Translations under genes and position numbers: made by a program
The notes under the pieces: model-generated
Seen by the model: only the letters and a program-made list of their open reading frames with translations
Told to the model about the DNA's origin: nothing
The model's database searches: none
Shown here: in pieces, positions 13,001-20,931 of the stretch
Numbering within the stretch: the first letter of the stretch is position 1
How the letters are laid out: each line of letters opens with the position of its first letter
Source of the DNA: Blastobasis lacticolella
Taxonomy: Eukaryota > Arthropoda > Insecta > Lepidoptera > Blastobasidae
Reading direction: 5' to 3'
DNA: 64,000 bases
NCBI GenBank assembly: GCA_905147135.1
Contig: LR990044.1
Location: 5,894,122-5,958,121, forward strand

Positions 13001-13623
13001 AAGCGGTAACTGTAGACCATAACATCTTCGGTTCGCGCATTCAGGTGCAGGCAACAAACACACGTTGTCACTGTAAGGACTAAGACAATGCCTCAAGCCT
13101 GGCTATCTTATCCTTCAAATCGGAACACAACAATGCAAACGTTGTTGCTTGGCGACAGAAATAGATAAGGCTGTGTGTGTCTTCATCAAAGTGGACTCCT
13201 CAGGCTTGTCCTACCACCTGATAGGTTCATCTGATCATTAAATTCTAGACGCTTTCAAGGCTAGCGTGAATAGGCTGTTCCTAGGCATTCAAATGCATGG
13301 CTAGTCCAATTATATAAAAAAGAGGTCGATCATCGGTTTTTTATACCGCTAAGGTAGCAAACAAGCTTACGGCCTGCCTGATGGTAAGCAGTCACCGTAG
13401 GCTATGGAAGTTTGCAATACCAGAGGCATCATTCACGTTCCTATCAATCAATCAATCCTCCAATCCACAGGCATCAGACACAGCCAAGAACCCGGTAGAC
13501 TACTGGGTATGTTCAGGTAGCCCCAGCAAAGCGCCTTCGACCGGACAGCGGGTGACAGCCGACTGGCTGTGGAAGTGCCACGAAGCGAAGCAACTAGTGC
13601 CTGTCGGGAGTTATATTGTGTGA
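1054..13623 (+). CDS. XRCC1: DNA repair protein XRCC1 homolog (13 coding exons, 692 aa)
   Basis: This is the nuclear scaffold of single-strand-break and base-excision repair, which in animals binds DNA polymerase beta, PARP1, PNKP and DNA ligase III. Exons read: 1054-1104, 1631-1738, 2439-2525, 2869-2948, 4625-4712, 5106-5325, 7241-7729, 8445-8616, 9727-9932, 10375-10492, 11251-11422, 12208-12342, 13471-13623. All phases join. Residues 1-155 form the N-terminal domain (MPRVKIDYIVSFSSED, KKWDRVRVVCSQPYNK, YGLSFIQL). A charged, lysine-rich linker follows (about 212-375). BRCT1 starts near 385 (GVIFVMSGYENPRRAKVRD, then DWTGECTHLICAFPNTPK across the exon 8/9 junction). An Asp/Ser/Thr-rich stretch (about 550-597) resembles the CK2-phosphorylated segment that recruits FHA proteins. 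BRCT2 is residues 600-692 (LPDFFSEYTFAIE, VTADWLWKCHEAKQLVP). The BRCT2 central loop looks shorter than in vertebrates. Exon 7 is taken from the AG at 7239-7240; the AG at 7229-7230 would lead to an early stop. A polyadenylation signal lies at 13652. The least certain part is the exon 7 acceptor. Confidence 0.93.
1850..1945 (-). repeat. Partial copy of the tRNA-headed SINE (tail part only)
   Basis: It carries the GACTGCCATC, GTGACCCTGTTAA and AGATTGGATCATAGTTA blocks seen in complete copies. It lies in XRCC1 intron 2. Confidence 0.65.
2985..3135. repeat. Cluster of short inverted and direct repeats around CGATATTTATCG
   Basis: CACGATATTTATCG occurs twice directly (near 2989 and 3016), and CGATAAATATCGTG closes the block near 3118. 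GATCC, ATCGTGATACG and CGATACG words are repeated between them. It is an unexplained palindromic patch in XRCC1 intron 4. Confidence 0.6.
3261..3395. repeat. 135-nt hairpin with 46-bp arms
   Basis: Arm 3261-3306 pairs with 3350-3395 (core CTTATAGCAG...CCTAAACAGAACTGCC and its complement) with a few mismatches and a 43-nt loop. It sits in XRCC1 intron 4. It is probably a foldback remnant, but it is also long enough to give a double-stranded RNA if transcribed. Confidence 0.8.
4211..4545 (+). repeat. tRNA-derived SINE, near full length
   Basis: The head (4211-4276) has A-box TAGCCGAGTGG and B-box-like GGTTTCGAATCC. The body has AACATCGTGA, ACTGAATGTATAACCAT and the end GGGACATTAACGCCAA. This is the reference plus-strand copy for the family in this window, in XRCC1 intron 4. 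Confidence 0.85.
5591..6665. mobile_element. Non-autonomous hAT-like element, 1075 bp, intact target duplication
   Basis: It is flanked by the perfect 8-bp direct repeat GTATTTAT (5583-5590 and 6666-6673). Ends are TAGAGATGAAACGGATA and the complement of TAGAGATGTAACGGATA, one mismatch in 17. Both subterminal regions are full of CCGGATA/TATCCGG words in both orientations, probable transposase binding sites. The inside has no transposase frame but carries a LINE 3' fragment. It lies in XRCC1 intron 6. Confidence 0.88.
6045..6325 (+). mobile_element. LINE 3'-end fragment inside the hAT-like element
   Basis: With frameshifts it reads VRHVHTRGSSMRWYEHV near 6068, and QRKLKDNVIDAATAQ-type sequence near 6230, ending RKKWRKQTRRADSS-stop at about 6320. 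This is the typical C-terminus of insect non-LTR reverse transcriptases. It is degraded. Confidence 0.7.
6930..7095 (-). repeat. 5S rRNA-like dispersed repeat
   Basis: Read on the minus strand it contains GTTAAGCAACTC and GGAACTGGATGG followed by a GTACTTTGAGGC-type block. The first two resemble the internal promoter region of 5S rRNA. It lies in XRCC1 intron 6. Confidence 0.6.
8720..8808 (+). repeat. 'GTGACCACTTTCC' LINE-end-like repeat fragment
   Basis: It contains GTTGCTAATGTCTATAGGCA, then GTGACCACTTTCCAGCAGGT and an A-rich end. It lies in XRCC1 intron 8. Confidence 0.65.
8977..9100 (+). pseudogene. Decayed tandem duplicate of XRCC1 exon 9 (BRCT1)
   Basis: It lies in XRCC1 intron 8, 750 bp upstream of the functional exon. 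It follows an AG acceptor (8975-8976) in the same phase and reads CAFPNT, then HPDDIAVTADWVDGCC, against HPDAIAVTADWIDGCC in the real exon. Relative to exon 9 it has lost about 21 bp in frame after CAFPNT, and its acidic 3' half and GT donor are gone. The preceding intron bases also resemble those before exon 9, so the duplication included flanking intron. It is probably a dead exon. If spliced it would have no evident donor. Confidence 0.8.
9247..9637. mobile_element. Palindromic MITE flanked by TTAA, 391 bp
   Basis: TTAA borders both sides (9243-9246, 9638-9641). The ends TGTCGCAGCCAAATGG and its complement extend for more than 30 bp with one mismatch. Inner arms also pair (ATATTGCCTCGAGTTTAC at 9360 with its complement near 9510), so most of the element folds back on itself. 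It sits between the dead and the live copy of XRCC1 exon 9. Confidence 0.85.
10502..10720 (+). repeat. tRNA-like SINE head split by an insertion
   Basis: GACGACCTGGTTTAGTGG looks like an A-box half. TCCCTGGTTCGATTGCCGGG, the B-box half, comes about 75 bp later than it should. The intervening sequence is bounded by AGAGGT and TGAGGT. The same family occurs intact at 46903. Confidence 0.6.
10712..10880 (-). repeat. Dispersed repeat, 'CCACTGCAGGA...GCCTCTCC' family (LINE-end-like)
   Basis: It shares AATCCACTGCAGGAGTTAGG, CCATAATCTCC and GCTGCTGCCCATTT with the copies at 15772, 40517 and 58935. It lies in XRCC1 intron 10. Confidence 0.7.
10985..11230 (+). repeat. 5'-truncated tRNA-derived SINE
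   Basis: The tRNA head is missing. The body runs from GAACATCGTGA to GGGACATTACGCCAAGATGA. It ends 20 bp before the acceptor of XRCC1 exon 11, so it forms part of that intron's 3' end. Confidence 0.8.
12131..12175 (+). repeat. Terminal fragment of the TTAA-flanked palindromic element
   Basis: It contains TAGCCGGTTAACTAAGCGGC and ends GGCTGCGACAT, matching the right end of the element at 9247-9637. It lies just before XRCC1 exon 12. Confidence 0.75.
13339..13420 (+). repeat. Dispersed repeat, 'AACAAGCTT...GCCTGCCTGATGG' family
   Basis: It reads GTAGCAAACAAGCTTACGGC, then CTGCCTGATGGTAAGCAGTC. It lies in the last XRCC1 intron, 50 bp before exon 13. Confidence 0.7.
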
Positions 13624-14185
13624 TAATAACTGTGAGATGCAGTGGAATGTAAATAAATAAATATGCTTGGGCAATTTACACACCCAGATTTAAAAGTCAA
13701 ATTCAGTTGTTTGACATAATAAAATCTTACACTACTCTAATTTGGTAAGACGCTATTGCCAGTGGCCAACGTAGCTGGCGTAGTGTAGAATTATCTAGTG
13801 GCAAATTCAGTTGACAACTGAGTTAGACAATAGCCCCGCAGATCGTCAATAATATAGTATATGCGGCGTTATTTAGCTTACTGTGTAAATAATATGGCCG
13901 GAAGTCGATATGTCTACTACCTACTCCAACTTAAAAGTTTGTATTTAATCGTTATTGGAGGCGAGGCTGAAGGCCGTCAGTAATAAATGATGATTTATCA
14001 TCATCATTGTGCTCTCGCGTGCGAGGGCCCGGGGTTCGATGATATTGATTATAATTTGTTATTTCTTGTCAATAAAGTGAAGTGCCTTATTTAATTTGTG
14101 TGAATAAAATATATGATATTTCATAATTTATTGTGGTTTCTGTAAGTTTTTCCCCGCCGTGTATTTTTTGTGCGAGGTATAAGGC

Positions 14186-14289
14186 GCTGTCCTAATTGAC
14201 AATGACCGTGCGGCCATAATCATGCGACGGGCGATTTTGAGGTCTCCTATGTCGACCATGGTCGCACGACCGTTGCCAATTAGGACAGC
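14186..14289. repeat. 104-bp hairpin, possible short MITE
   Basis: GCTGTCCTAATTGACAATGA at the left pairs with the right end, whose complement reads GCTGTCCTAATTGGCAACGG. The arms are about 35 bp. A related end (GGACAGCTCCTAA) occurs near 25801, arguing for a mobile family over a unique RNA gene. Confidence 0.72.
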
Positions 14290-14611
14290 TCCTAACGCTC
14301 TATGCACGGCACCAACCAAACGCGGTTGCCGAAGATGGCGCGCCCAAGGAAATTCTAGACACTGAAAACAGCCGATTAATAAATAGCAGACCGACGGAAT
14401 TACAGCAAAGCCAAGTTTTTAGTAGCAAATAAAATGCAACTTTATTTACTTACGCTTATGATTGAAACTGCTATAGCAAAACAAGTGGCCGATTAGCCGT
14501 AGCACGGGGGTTTTATGTTTTATACGGACTCAGTGACAAACAAGCGGACAACGATGGAAAGGCTATAACTGACGCCCTATAACAAATACGATTCACGCAC
14601 ATAAATAAAAC

Positions 14612-14720
14612 ATCTTGGCGTTAATGTCCCGGTTGTGCTCTCGCGCTCGAGGGCCGGGCAGGGATCCGCCTTGACTATGATCCAGCATTTGGCAGATCAG
14701 GTAATTAGAGTGGAGCCAAA
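14612..14720 (-). repeat. Truncated tRNA-derived SINE (3' part)
   Basis: It reads CTTGGCGTTAATGTCCCGGT, then GATCCAGCATTTGGCAGATC, in minus orientation. It breaks off at GTGGAGCC. Confidence 0.8.
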
Positions 14721-15083
14721 TTTCATGCTTTCTGCCTGATGGCAGATAAGAAACCTGGGAAATTAATGAGAACCGCCTAACTCCAATAGTACGCCGCCAG
14801 AGACCAATCGCAGCAAGGCAGCTCTGGCTTTTGCTTGCTGCCGTAGTATAGTTGAATGTTTACAAGATCCAGGCGAAAAACGCAGGGAACTACGAGTCTG
14901 TTATAAATCTTTGCACAAAGGAAAACAAGCAAGCATGAGTGGCAAGAGAAATAGGTAAGGGGGTGGTAATAAAACGAGACATCGAAATTGATTTCGAACG
15001 ATTGAATCTGAGTCGATCGATTATAATCGCGTGTATGCCTATGACAGCTACACATACACCGTACATCACTAGGAAGAAAAAAA

Positions 15084-18000
15084 ATGTCTTCAAAATCTGC
15101 CAAAATGGCGCTCAACATAGTTGTGAAAGTTCATCCTGTTGTATTGTTTCAAATTGTGGACGCATATGAGCGCCGAAATGCCGATTCACACCGAGTTATT
15201 GGAACTTTACTGGGTAAATAATTTGTTCTGTAGAAAGTCATCATTTTCGTATGTATATCCCATTGCTACATAGCCGACGTCATGTGGCCAATTTTCTCTG
15301 ATTTCTGTCATGTTCATGCATAAAACTGGACTATAACTACTTGTTTGAGGGTTTATTCGATTGTATGTTATAATATTAGAAAGTTCATCTCATTAAAAGT
15401 TTGGCACCTTTGATTTACAATTCAGAAAGTTTGTATTTTGAGGTTATGTTTTGGTGAATCAACTTCCAAGTGGTTTATGACGTATTATACATTTTCACAA
15501 AAATTCCAGCCTGACCAAAATGTTTTATGATATGAAATGTAACTTTAACCTTATGGTGGTTCCAAACTGTTGTAAAACAGACAGAACAGAACAGAGATTG
15601 GAAACAGTGGATGTCCGAAGTTGAAAAACTAAATACTTCTACATATTGAATGATGACTTTTGTAATTGTTTGCAAATGTTAGATGTTACAAAAAGTTTCA
15701 TTTAGTTCAAGTACTTTTTACAAAGTTGAGGTGGGAGCACTTTCAGGGTGATTAACCACTTTCTTGGCCATCATCATCACAACCCGTAACAGTCCACTGC
15801 AGGACTTAGGGCCTCTCCTACGAAAGGGGAGGCTATTGCCATAATCTCTACATTTGGCAGGTGGAGGTACATACTCATACCTACTTTTAAATATTATTTT
15901 CAATGCAGGTACATCAGACAAAGGTATAGTGGAAGTCACAAACTGCTTCTGTGTTCCTCACAAAGAGCATGATGACCAAGTGGAGGCTGAACTTAACTAT
16001 GCCATGGACGTGTATGAGCTGAACCGACGAGTCAATGCTTCCGAGAGCATTATTGGTGCGTAATCCTATAAGTTTTTTTTATATCAAGCGTAAGTGACAT
16101 GACATTAGATAAATGAGCACATAGCCCACCTGACAAATGTGATAATGATAATCCATAAAGATTTCTGCACTGCTGCAAAGTGCAATGTCACTGGAGACAG
16201 CGAGTATGCCGGGATCTTAGACCAAAAACCGCATTTTAGACCAAAAGCTTTACAATACCGGTATTATTTTACAAAAAACTGGGATTTTCGATATTCAGTA
16301 AAACTAAAATAAAATATTTCTTTTGCACTATTAGAATATTTTTTTTATTCATATTAGACTTAAAGATGATTAAAAATATTATAACCAAGTCAAAACGTTT
16401 GTAAGTGATTTCTATTCCAACTGATGTTGGTCTGGCTGGCTGACTTAATCAAAAGTCGAGTGCTTTGCATAAACCTTATATCTTAATTTTCTTAGTCTTA
16501 AGACAGTTCTTACAGACACATCTAATTGGTTCTGGATTGGGACCGGCAAAACAAATAATAGTTTGCTTCAACAGAACTTTCTGAAATACTAAAGCAATGT
16601 CTTCGATGGGTGATCTATTATATAATGATTATCTTTTAGAAAATAACCTTTTGCATGAAATCCTCTAACCATTTGAGAGTAGCTAGCCTTTTTAGGTACT
16701 ATTAGGTCTGTATACATATGAGTTTTATGCAATAAAGAATATAATAATTAAAAGTTTATAATAAATTGCTAGCAACTTCTCCAAATCTCAGTATTGACAT
16801 AATGAAAATCCTGGTTTTGAAAAGATATACTATAATTGCGACCCCTAATGATGATATATCACAATTCCAGGTTGGTGGGCCACCGGCAATGAGGTGACCA
16901 ACCACTCGTCAGTGATCCACGAATACTATTCCCGTGAATGCCGGGAGCCCGTGCACGTGACCCTCGACACATCGCTGCAGGGAGCGAGGATGGGACTTCG
17001 CGCGTACGTCTGTGTGGCGTTGGGCGTCCCGCGTGGCAAGCAGGGGTGCATGTTCACACCTATTGATATCCAGGTCACCAGCTACGAGCCAGAGGTGTGT
17101 ATTACATACTCAAGGAGATGTGGAGATGTGTGGTATTGTAGCTCCTGAATGGATGGATTGAGATTGATGCATTTTTTTATTTGGAATACCAGGTTAATCC
17201 GGAGTGTTCTTTTCTTAGCTTACTATAATTAAAATTTATTCATTAGCCTGAGAAATATTCGAGTACTATACTGTAGACACACATTTGTTACACAGTTACA
17301 TATAAATCACAGTTAAATATAAATCAAATCATAAATTTCAAAGTCAAAAAAGTCTGATACACCTAATTCTTATTCTGATGATACATAATTGAATTACATT
17401 CCTAATTCCAATATCACCCACAGATTGTAGGGCTCCAGCTGTGCCAGAAGACCATGGGCCCGGCTGGGCGCTCGCGGCAGGTGCAGCCGATGATGGATCT
17501 CGCGCAGGTGGCGGAGGCAGCTGGGAAGCTCTCCACATTGCTTGATCAGGTAAGAGTTCAGGGTTAACTCATATTGTTTACTTTGTAGTTTGACATAGTA
17601 TCTGAAATGGGGGATTATGGGACCCTACTACCAACCTCTGGGCCCTAGAATGTGGCCTTCCTCGAGGTAGAAGGACAAGGCTCCAGTGAACCAGCTCATT
17701 ACTAACGAGTTGTATAGGTCGCCGCCCGTAAATAAAGTTATTTGTTTGCATAAATTATTTAAATAAATAAACAAAATCACCACAAATTTTTATTAAGGAT
17801 TCTGGACACCAAACCATTTCTTTCTGGGGCAGCTTCTCCTTCCTGTGCATGGCAGAGGAGGCATGACATTTTTGTTCCCTGTGTAATTTGCGGGTCTGCG
17901 CGAGCTGTGGCCGTACCATCGAAGGCTCACTCTTGCAGTTTTATATCCAATATCATGTAAAATCTACCCCGAATATGGGCGTTTCAGACCATCTCCACCA

Positions 18001-18878
18001 TTTTATTTCAACAATGGCCAAGATTATTACAATATGGTTTCAAACTCAATTAGTCAGTATCATGTAAGAAAAATCATACATCAACATTTTCTTTATGCCT
18101 CAGGTGCTGCAATACGTTGAAGACGTGCTGGAGGACCGCACAATCCCTAACAACGCTGCTGGCAGGCAGCTTTTGGAGCTTGTCAACTCGCTGCCCAACC
18201 TTTCCGCTGATACCTTCGCCGATGCATTCGCCTCGAGCATCAAAGACCTGCTCATGGTATGTTTGGTGGTCAACTTTAAGAATGTAGTTCTTGTGAAATG
18301 AGGATACTGGAGACCTGGAGAGGTGCAGAAGAGCAGGAAAGCGGACTCTGACAAGACAGGATCACTGATGGATGATGATTTTGCGGAAGGTATAGGACCA
18401 GCCTTTGCTGAGATCTCTGGCCTATGCCTAACAGTGGGTGTCATTCGGCTAATTTGATGAAGATGATTATGAGTATCAGCTCTTGTTGCAGATTAGTACA
18501 CACATAATATGAACACATGTGTAGCATGGTGCTTAAGATTTTAAAATCCATTTGGTTTTCAAAATCTAAAACCACGGGGCCGTACCGCTGATCTCCGATA
18601 GTACGCCAGCTGTGGCTCTTGCCTTGCTGAGATACGTACGTACTATCAAAGTTAGGCGGTACGACCCCAGTACATATACTAATAATTCCCTATTCATATT
18701 AAACCATGTGATGAAGTTTTTAGAGTAATACCTGGCCATTCATATAATCTAACTTTTATATTGTACTGTTTGTTTATGTTATTTTTTCCTGTTTCAGGTT
18801 GTAACATTAGCCCAACTGATCAAGACACAACTTCAACTGAATGAAAAACTTACTTTGTTGACCGGCACCTCTACATAA
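15084..18878 (+). CDS. EIF3F: Eukaryotic translation initiation factor 3 subunit F (6 exons, 286 aa)
   Basis: This is a cytoplasmic subunit of the eIF3 complex, which holds the 40S ribosome for mRNA recruitment. Exons: 15084-15213, 15909-16055, 16871-17094, 17424-17549, 18104-18256, 18798-18878, with all phases closing. Residues 15-160 are the MPN domain ([66 protein letters not shown]). As usual for eIF3f, no full JAMM metalloprotease motif is visible, so a structural role is expected. The C-terminal helical part (about 200-286) contains [25 protein letters not shown] and [10 protein letters not shown], matching the eIF3f tail. A second ATG eight codons in (15105) could also start translation. 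The first is used because it is upstream and in frame. An AATAAA lies at 18938, 60 bp after the stop. Confidence 0.95.
15772..15875 (-). repeat. Fragment of the 'CCACTGCAGGA' LINE-end-like repeat
   Basis: It contains AACAGTCCACTGCAGGACTT and GCCATAATCTC. It ends 33 bp before the acceptor of EIF3F exon 2. Confidence 0.75.
18310..18470 (+). repeat. Degraded LINE 3' end
   Basis: It resembles the copy at 30690, with AGGACCAGCCTTTGCTGAGA, then GGCCTATGCCTAACAGTGGG and TTCGGCTAAT. It is strongly diverged and lies in EIF3F intron 5. Confidence 0.55.
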
Positions 18879-19681
18879 AAACAAACAAATTTAATCTAAT
18901 AAATTGATAACAACATTTTGAATTAATTTATTTCATTAATAAAGTTTTCCTAAACTAAACTACTACATAGTAACAACCAAAATTCAATATACTAACCACA
19001 AGAGCCAAATGGGTTTGAGGATTATGGGGTTTTAACAGATCAAATTGTAAAAATTACTTTTATGAAGCAATAAACATTTGAGTATTGAGTATATTTCAGA
19101 TATTTGAGACTTTGTAGCAACCATAGTCCCCTTTCCTTTCTCCCAAGGCCCCCATCTCCCAAGGCCCCCATTACAAACAAATATTTACAAATATCAACAT
19201 TGGTAACAACATAATAACAAGTGAGTTTCTTTGTAAAAATTTAAGACTATTATAGTTGGTAAATTAACCTTTTACCAATCATACAAATCACACCAAATAG
19301 TGTGTCAACAGCCTCACCTACCAGACAGTAGTGCCATGAGATTGATTTTATGTGTCTTATAATCCAGAATGGCCGTTAAACAAGTAAGCTAATTACGTAA
19401 CTCTGTTGCCAACAATAATGTGGTTTCAATTCAGTTATTTATAAGATTGCCTATCAATTTCATGGGTTGAGTTGTAAACAAAGTTCCATTGCAATAAACA
19501 GACTATTAATTGATCATACATAATCGCAAACTAATAATTTCAATCATTGAAATCAGATCATTGTTGGCCACAGAGTAATGTTATAAGCCTACAGGTAACA
19601 ATATATAAAGCTCATCTATAGTCTCACTTGTTACCCTCATGAAACTACAAATTTATGTAATTGTAGTTTAAAACTGCTATA
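18879..19681. other. Convergent spacer between EIF3F and BOLA3
   Basis: It is AT-rich and probably mostly the two 3' UTRs. AATAAA is at 18938 for EIF3F. No clear polyadenylation signal was found for BOLA3 close to its stop. No gene or clear repeat is seen. Confidence 0.55.
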
Positions 19682-20502
19682 TCATTGGTCCTTAGGAGAT
19701 GCAGAGGTATTTATTCGTATTCCATGCATTTCAGCTATTTCACTCTTTAGGGAGTCAGTCACTAAACGATGTTGCTTTACTATTGATAAATCTTGAAATT
19801 CTTTAGCTTCAATATTAACCTGCAATAGATAACAATAATTTTTTTTAATAATATCATCAACTCATCTCCCAATTAAACAAAATGAAAATAGTTTTCAAGT
19901 TGGGCTTTCAACATGAAAAACTAAGGAAAGGCATACGGGGTTGGAGTTACCATTCGGTTGTAGAAAAGGGGGTGCATTTCTGTGAAAGTGATAGTTGGTC
20001 CACTCTTGGTTGGAAAACAGAAATAGGGTGCATTTCTGTGAAAGTGATAGTTGGTCCACGTCACACTTGGTTGGAAAACAGAAATAGGGACACTGTTTCC
20101 TCTATACACACCTCAAACATAGCACCGCAGCCTCCAGATATGTCTTGTATGCTGATATACGTAATGCCTGGCAGAGAGCGTTTCAGGGCCTGAGTTAGCT
20201 GCTCCTCTCTGCTTACAGAGTTGTGGGCGAAGGCAGCGCCGTTACCGTTTCCGTTTTTTGCGTCGCCTACAGCGCGAACCTGCAGGTGAATTATATTTTT
20301 TTATACTATGTTCTGATCTATTCAAAATCGCTAGATGTAATAATTCACCAAAGTAAACAACTTTTAATAATGTTATGGTTGTCCAACGATTAGCTCGCGA
20401 CAAACAAAGTAACTACTACAAATTAGTGGTAATTGTAATCGCAGTGAAACTCACCAATTTGGTTGTAAAAGGTTGAAACGTCCTTAAAAACTGACGAAAC
20501 AT
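19682..20502 (-). CDS. BOLA3: BolA family member 3, mitochondrial (3 exons, 117 aa)
   Basis: This is a mitochondrial factor that works with GLRX5 and NFU1 in delivering 4Fe-4S clusters to lipoate synthase and respiratory enzymes. Exons, in gene order: 20502-20455, 20279-20112, 19819-19682; all are phase 0. The N-terminus MFRQFLRTFQPFTTKL is basic and free of acidic residues, fitting a mitochondrial presequence. The BolA fold covers about residues 38-112: EEQLTQALKRSLPGITYI, DISGGCGAMFE with the conserved cysteine, then KQHRLVTDSLKSEIAEMHGIRI. The last motif, with its helix and the histidine before RLV, distinguishes BOLA3 from BOLA1 and BOLA2. The gene is head-to-head with BOP1 and tail-to-tail with EIF3F. 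Confidence 0.93.
19971..20087. repeat. Two-copy 56-bp direct repeat in BOLA3 intron 2
   Basis: GGTGCATTTCTGTGAAAGTG starts at 19971 and again at 20027. Both copies run on to TTGGTTGGAAAACAGAAATA. The second has 4 extra bases. The array ends about 25 bp from the exon 2 donor. Confidence 0.9.
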
Positions 20503-20931
20503 TTTAATCAAGTAATGTTAACTTAGTTATTACAGAATATAATTTATACTGAATGACATACAGCACTTTAATCTAATCAGTTAAATGATTTTTTTTAGAT
20601 ATTATTGTACATTTTCTAATTTATTATAAAAATTATGAACTTCAGAAATTTATATTTTGCATAACCTCTAAATTACGTTCCAATTCATATTATTTATTTT
20701 AATTAAATAGCTCTCGGTAAGTTAGCCTACTGAGAATCTTTTCTTTTCTAATGAAATGAAACGGTGATTGAAAGGGTTGACAAGCTATTGACAAAAACTA
20801 GTTGGTCGTTGTATACGGTATGCAGTTTGGTAGTTAGTTATTAGTCTGCGTTGCACTGTTGATTTTCGGTAATACCGAAACACGTGTTATTGTGATATAT
20901 TTCATATAAATTATGATATAAAATTGCAAAA
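20503..20931. promoter_or_regulatory. Shared divergent promoter region of BOLA3 and BOP1
   Basis: Only 429 bp separate the two start codons on opposite strands. The stretch is AT-rich and contains no recognisable repeat. A CACGTG E-box is at 20881-20886, 46-51 bp before the BOP1 ATG, and a small palindrome CGGTAATACCG lies just upstream of it. Start sites were not mapped, so the E-box could be in the 5' UTR. Confidence 0.6.
20881..20886. promoter_or_regulatory. CACGTG E-box next to the BOP1 start
   Basis: This is a perfect palindromic Myc/Max-type E-box. Ribosome biogenesis genes in flies are known to be enriched for this motif close to their start, which fits BOP1. One six-base match alone is weak evidence. 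Confidence 0.45.

Larger units (their letters stand above)
13624..15083. other. XRCC1-EIF3F spacer
   Basis: No gene is seen. It holds the XRCC1 3' UTR with AATAAA at 13652, a 104-bp hairpin at 14186, SINE tail fragments near 14007-14040 and at 14612, and the probable EIF3F promoter. Confidence 0.6.
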
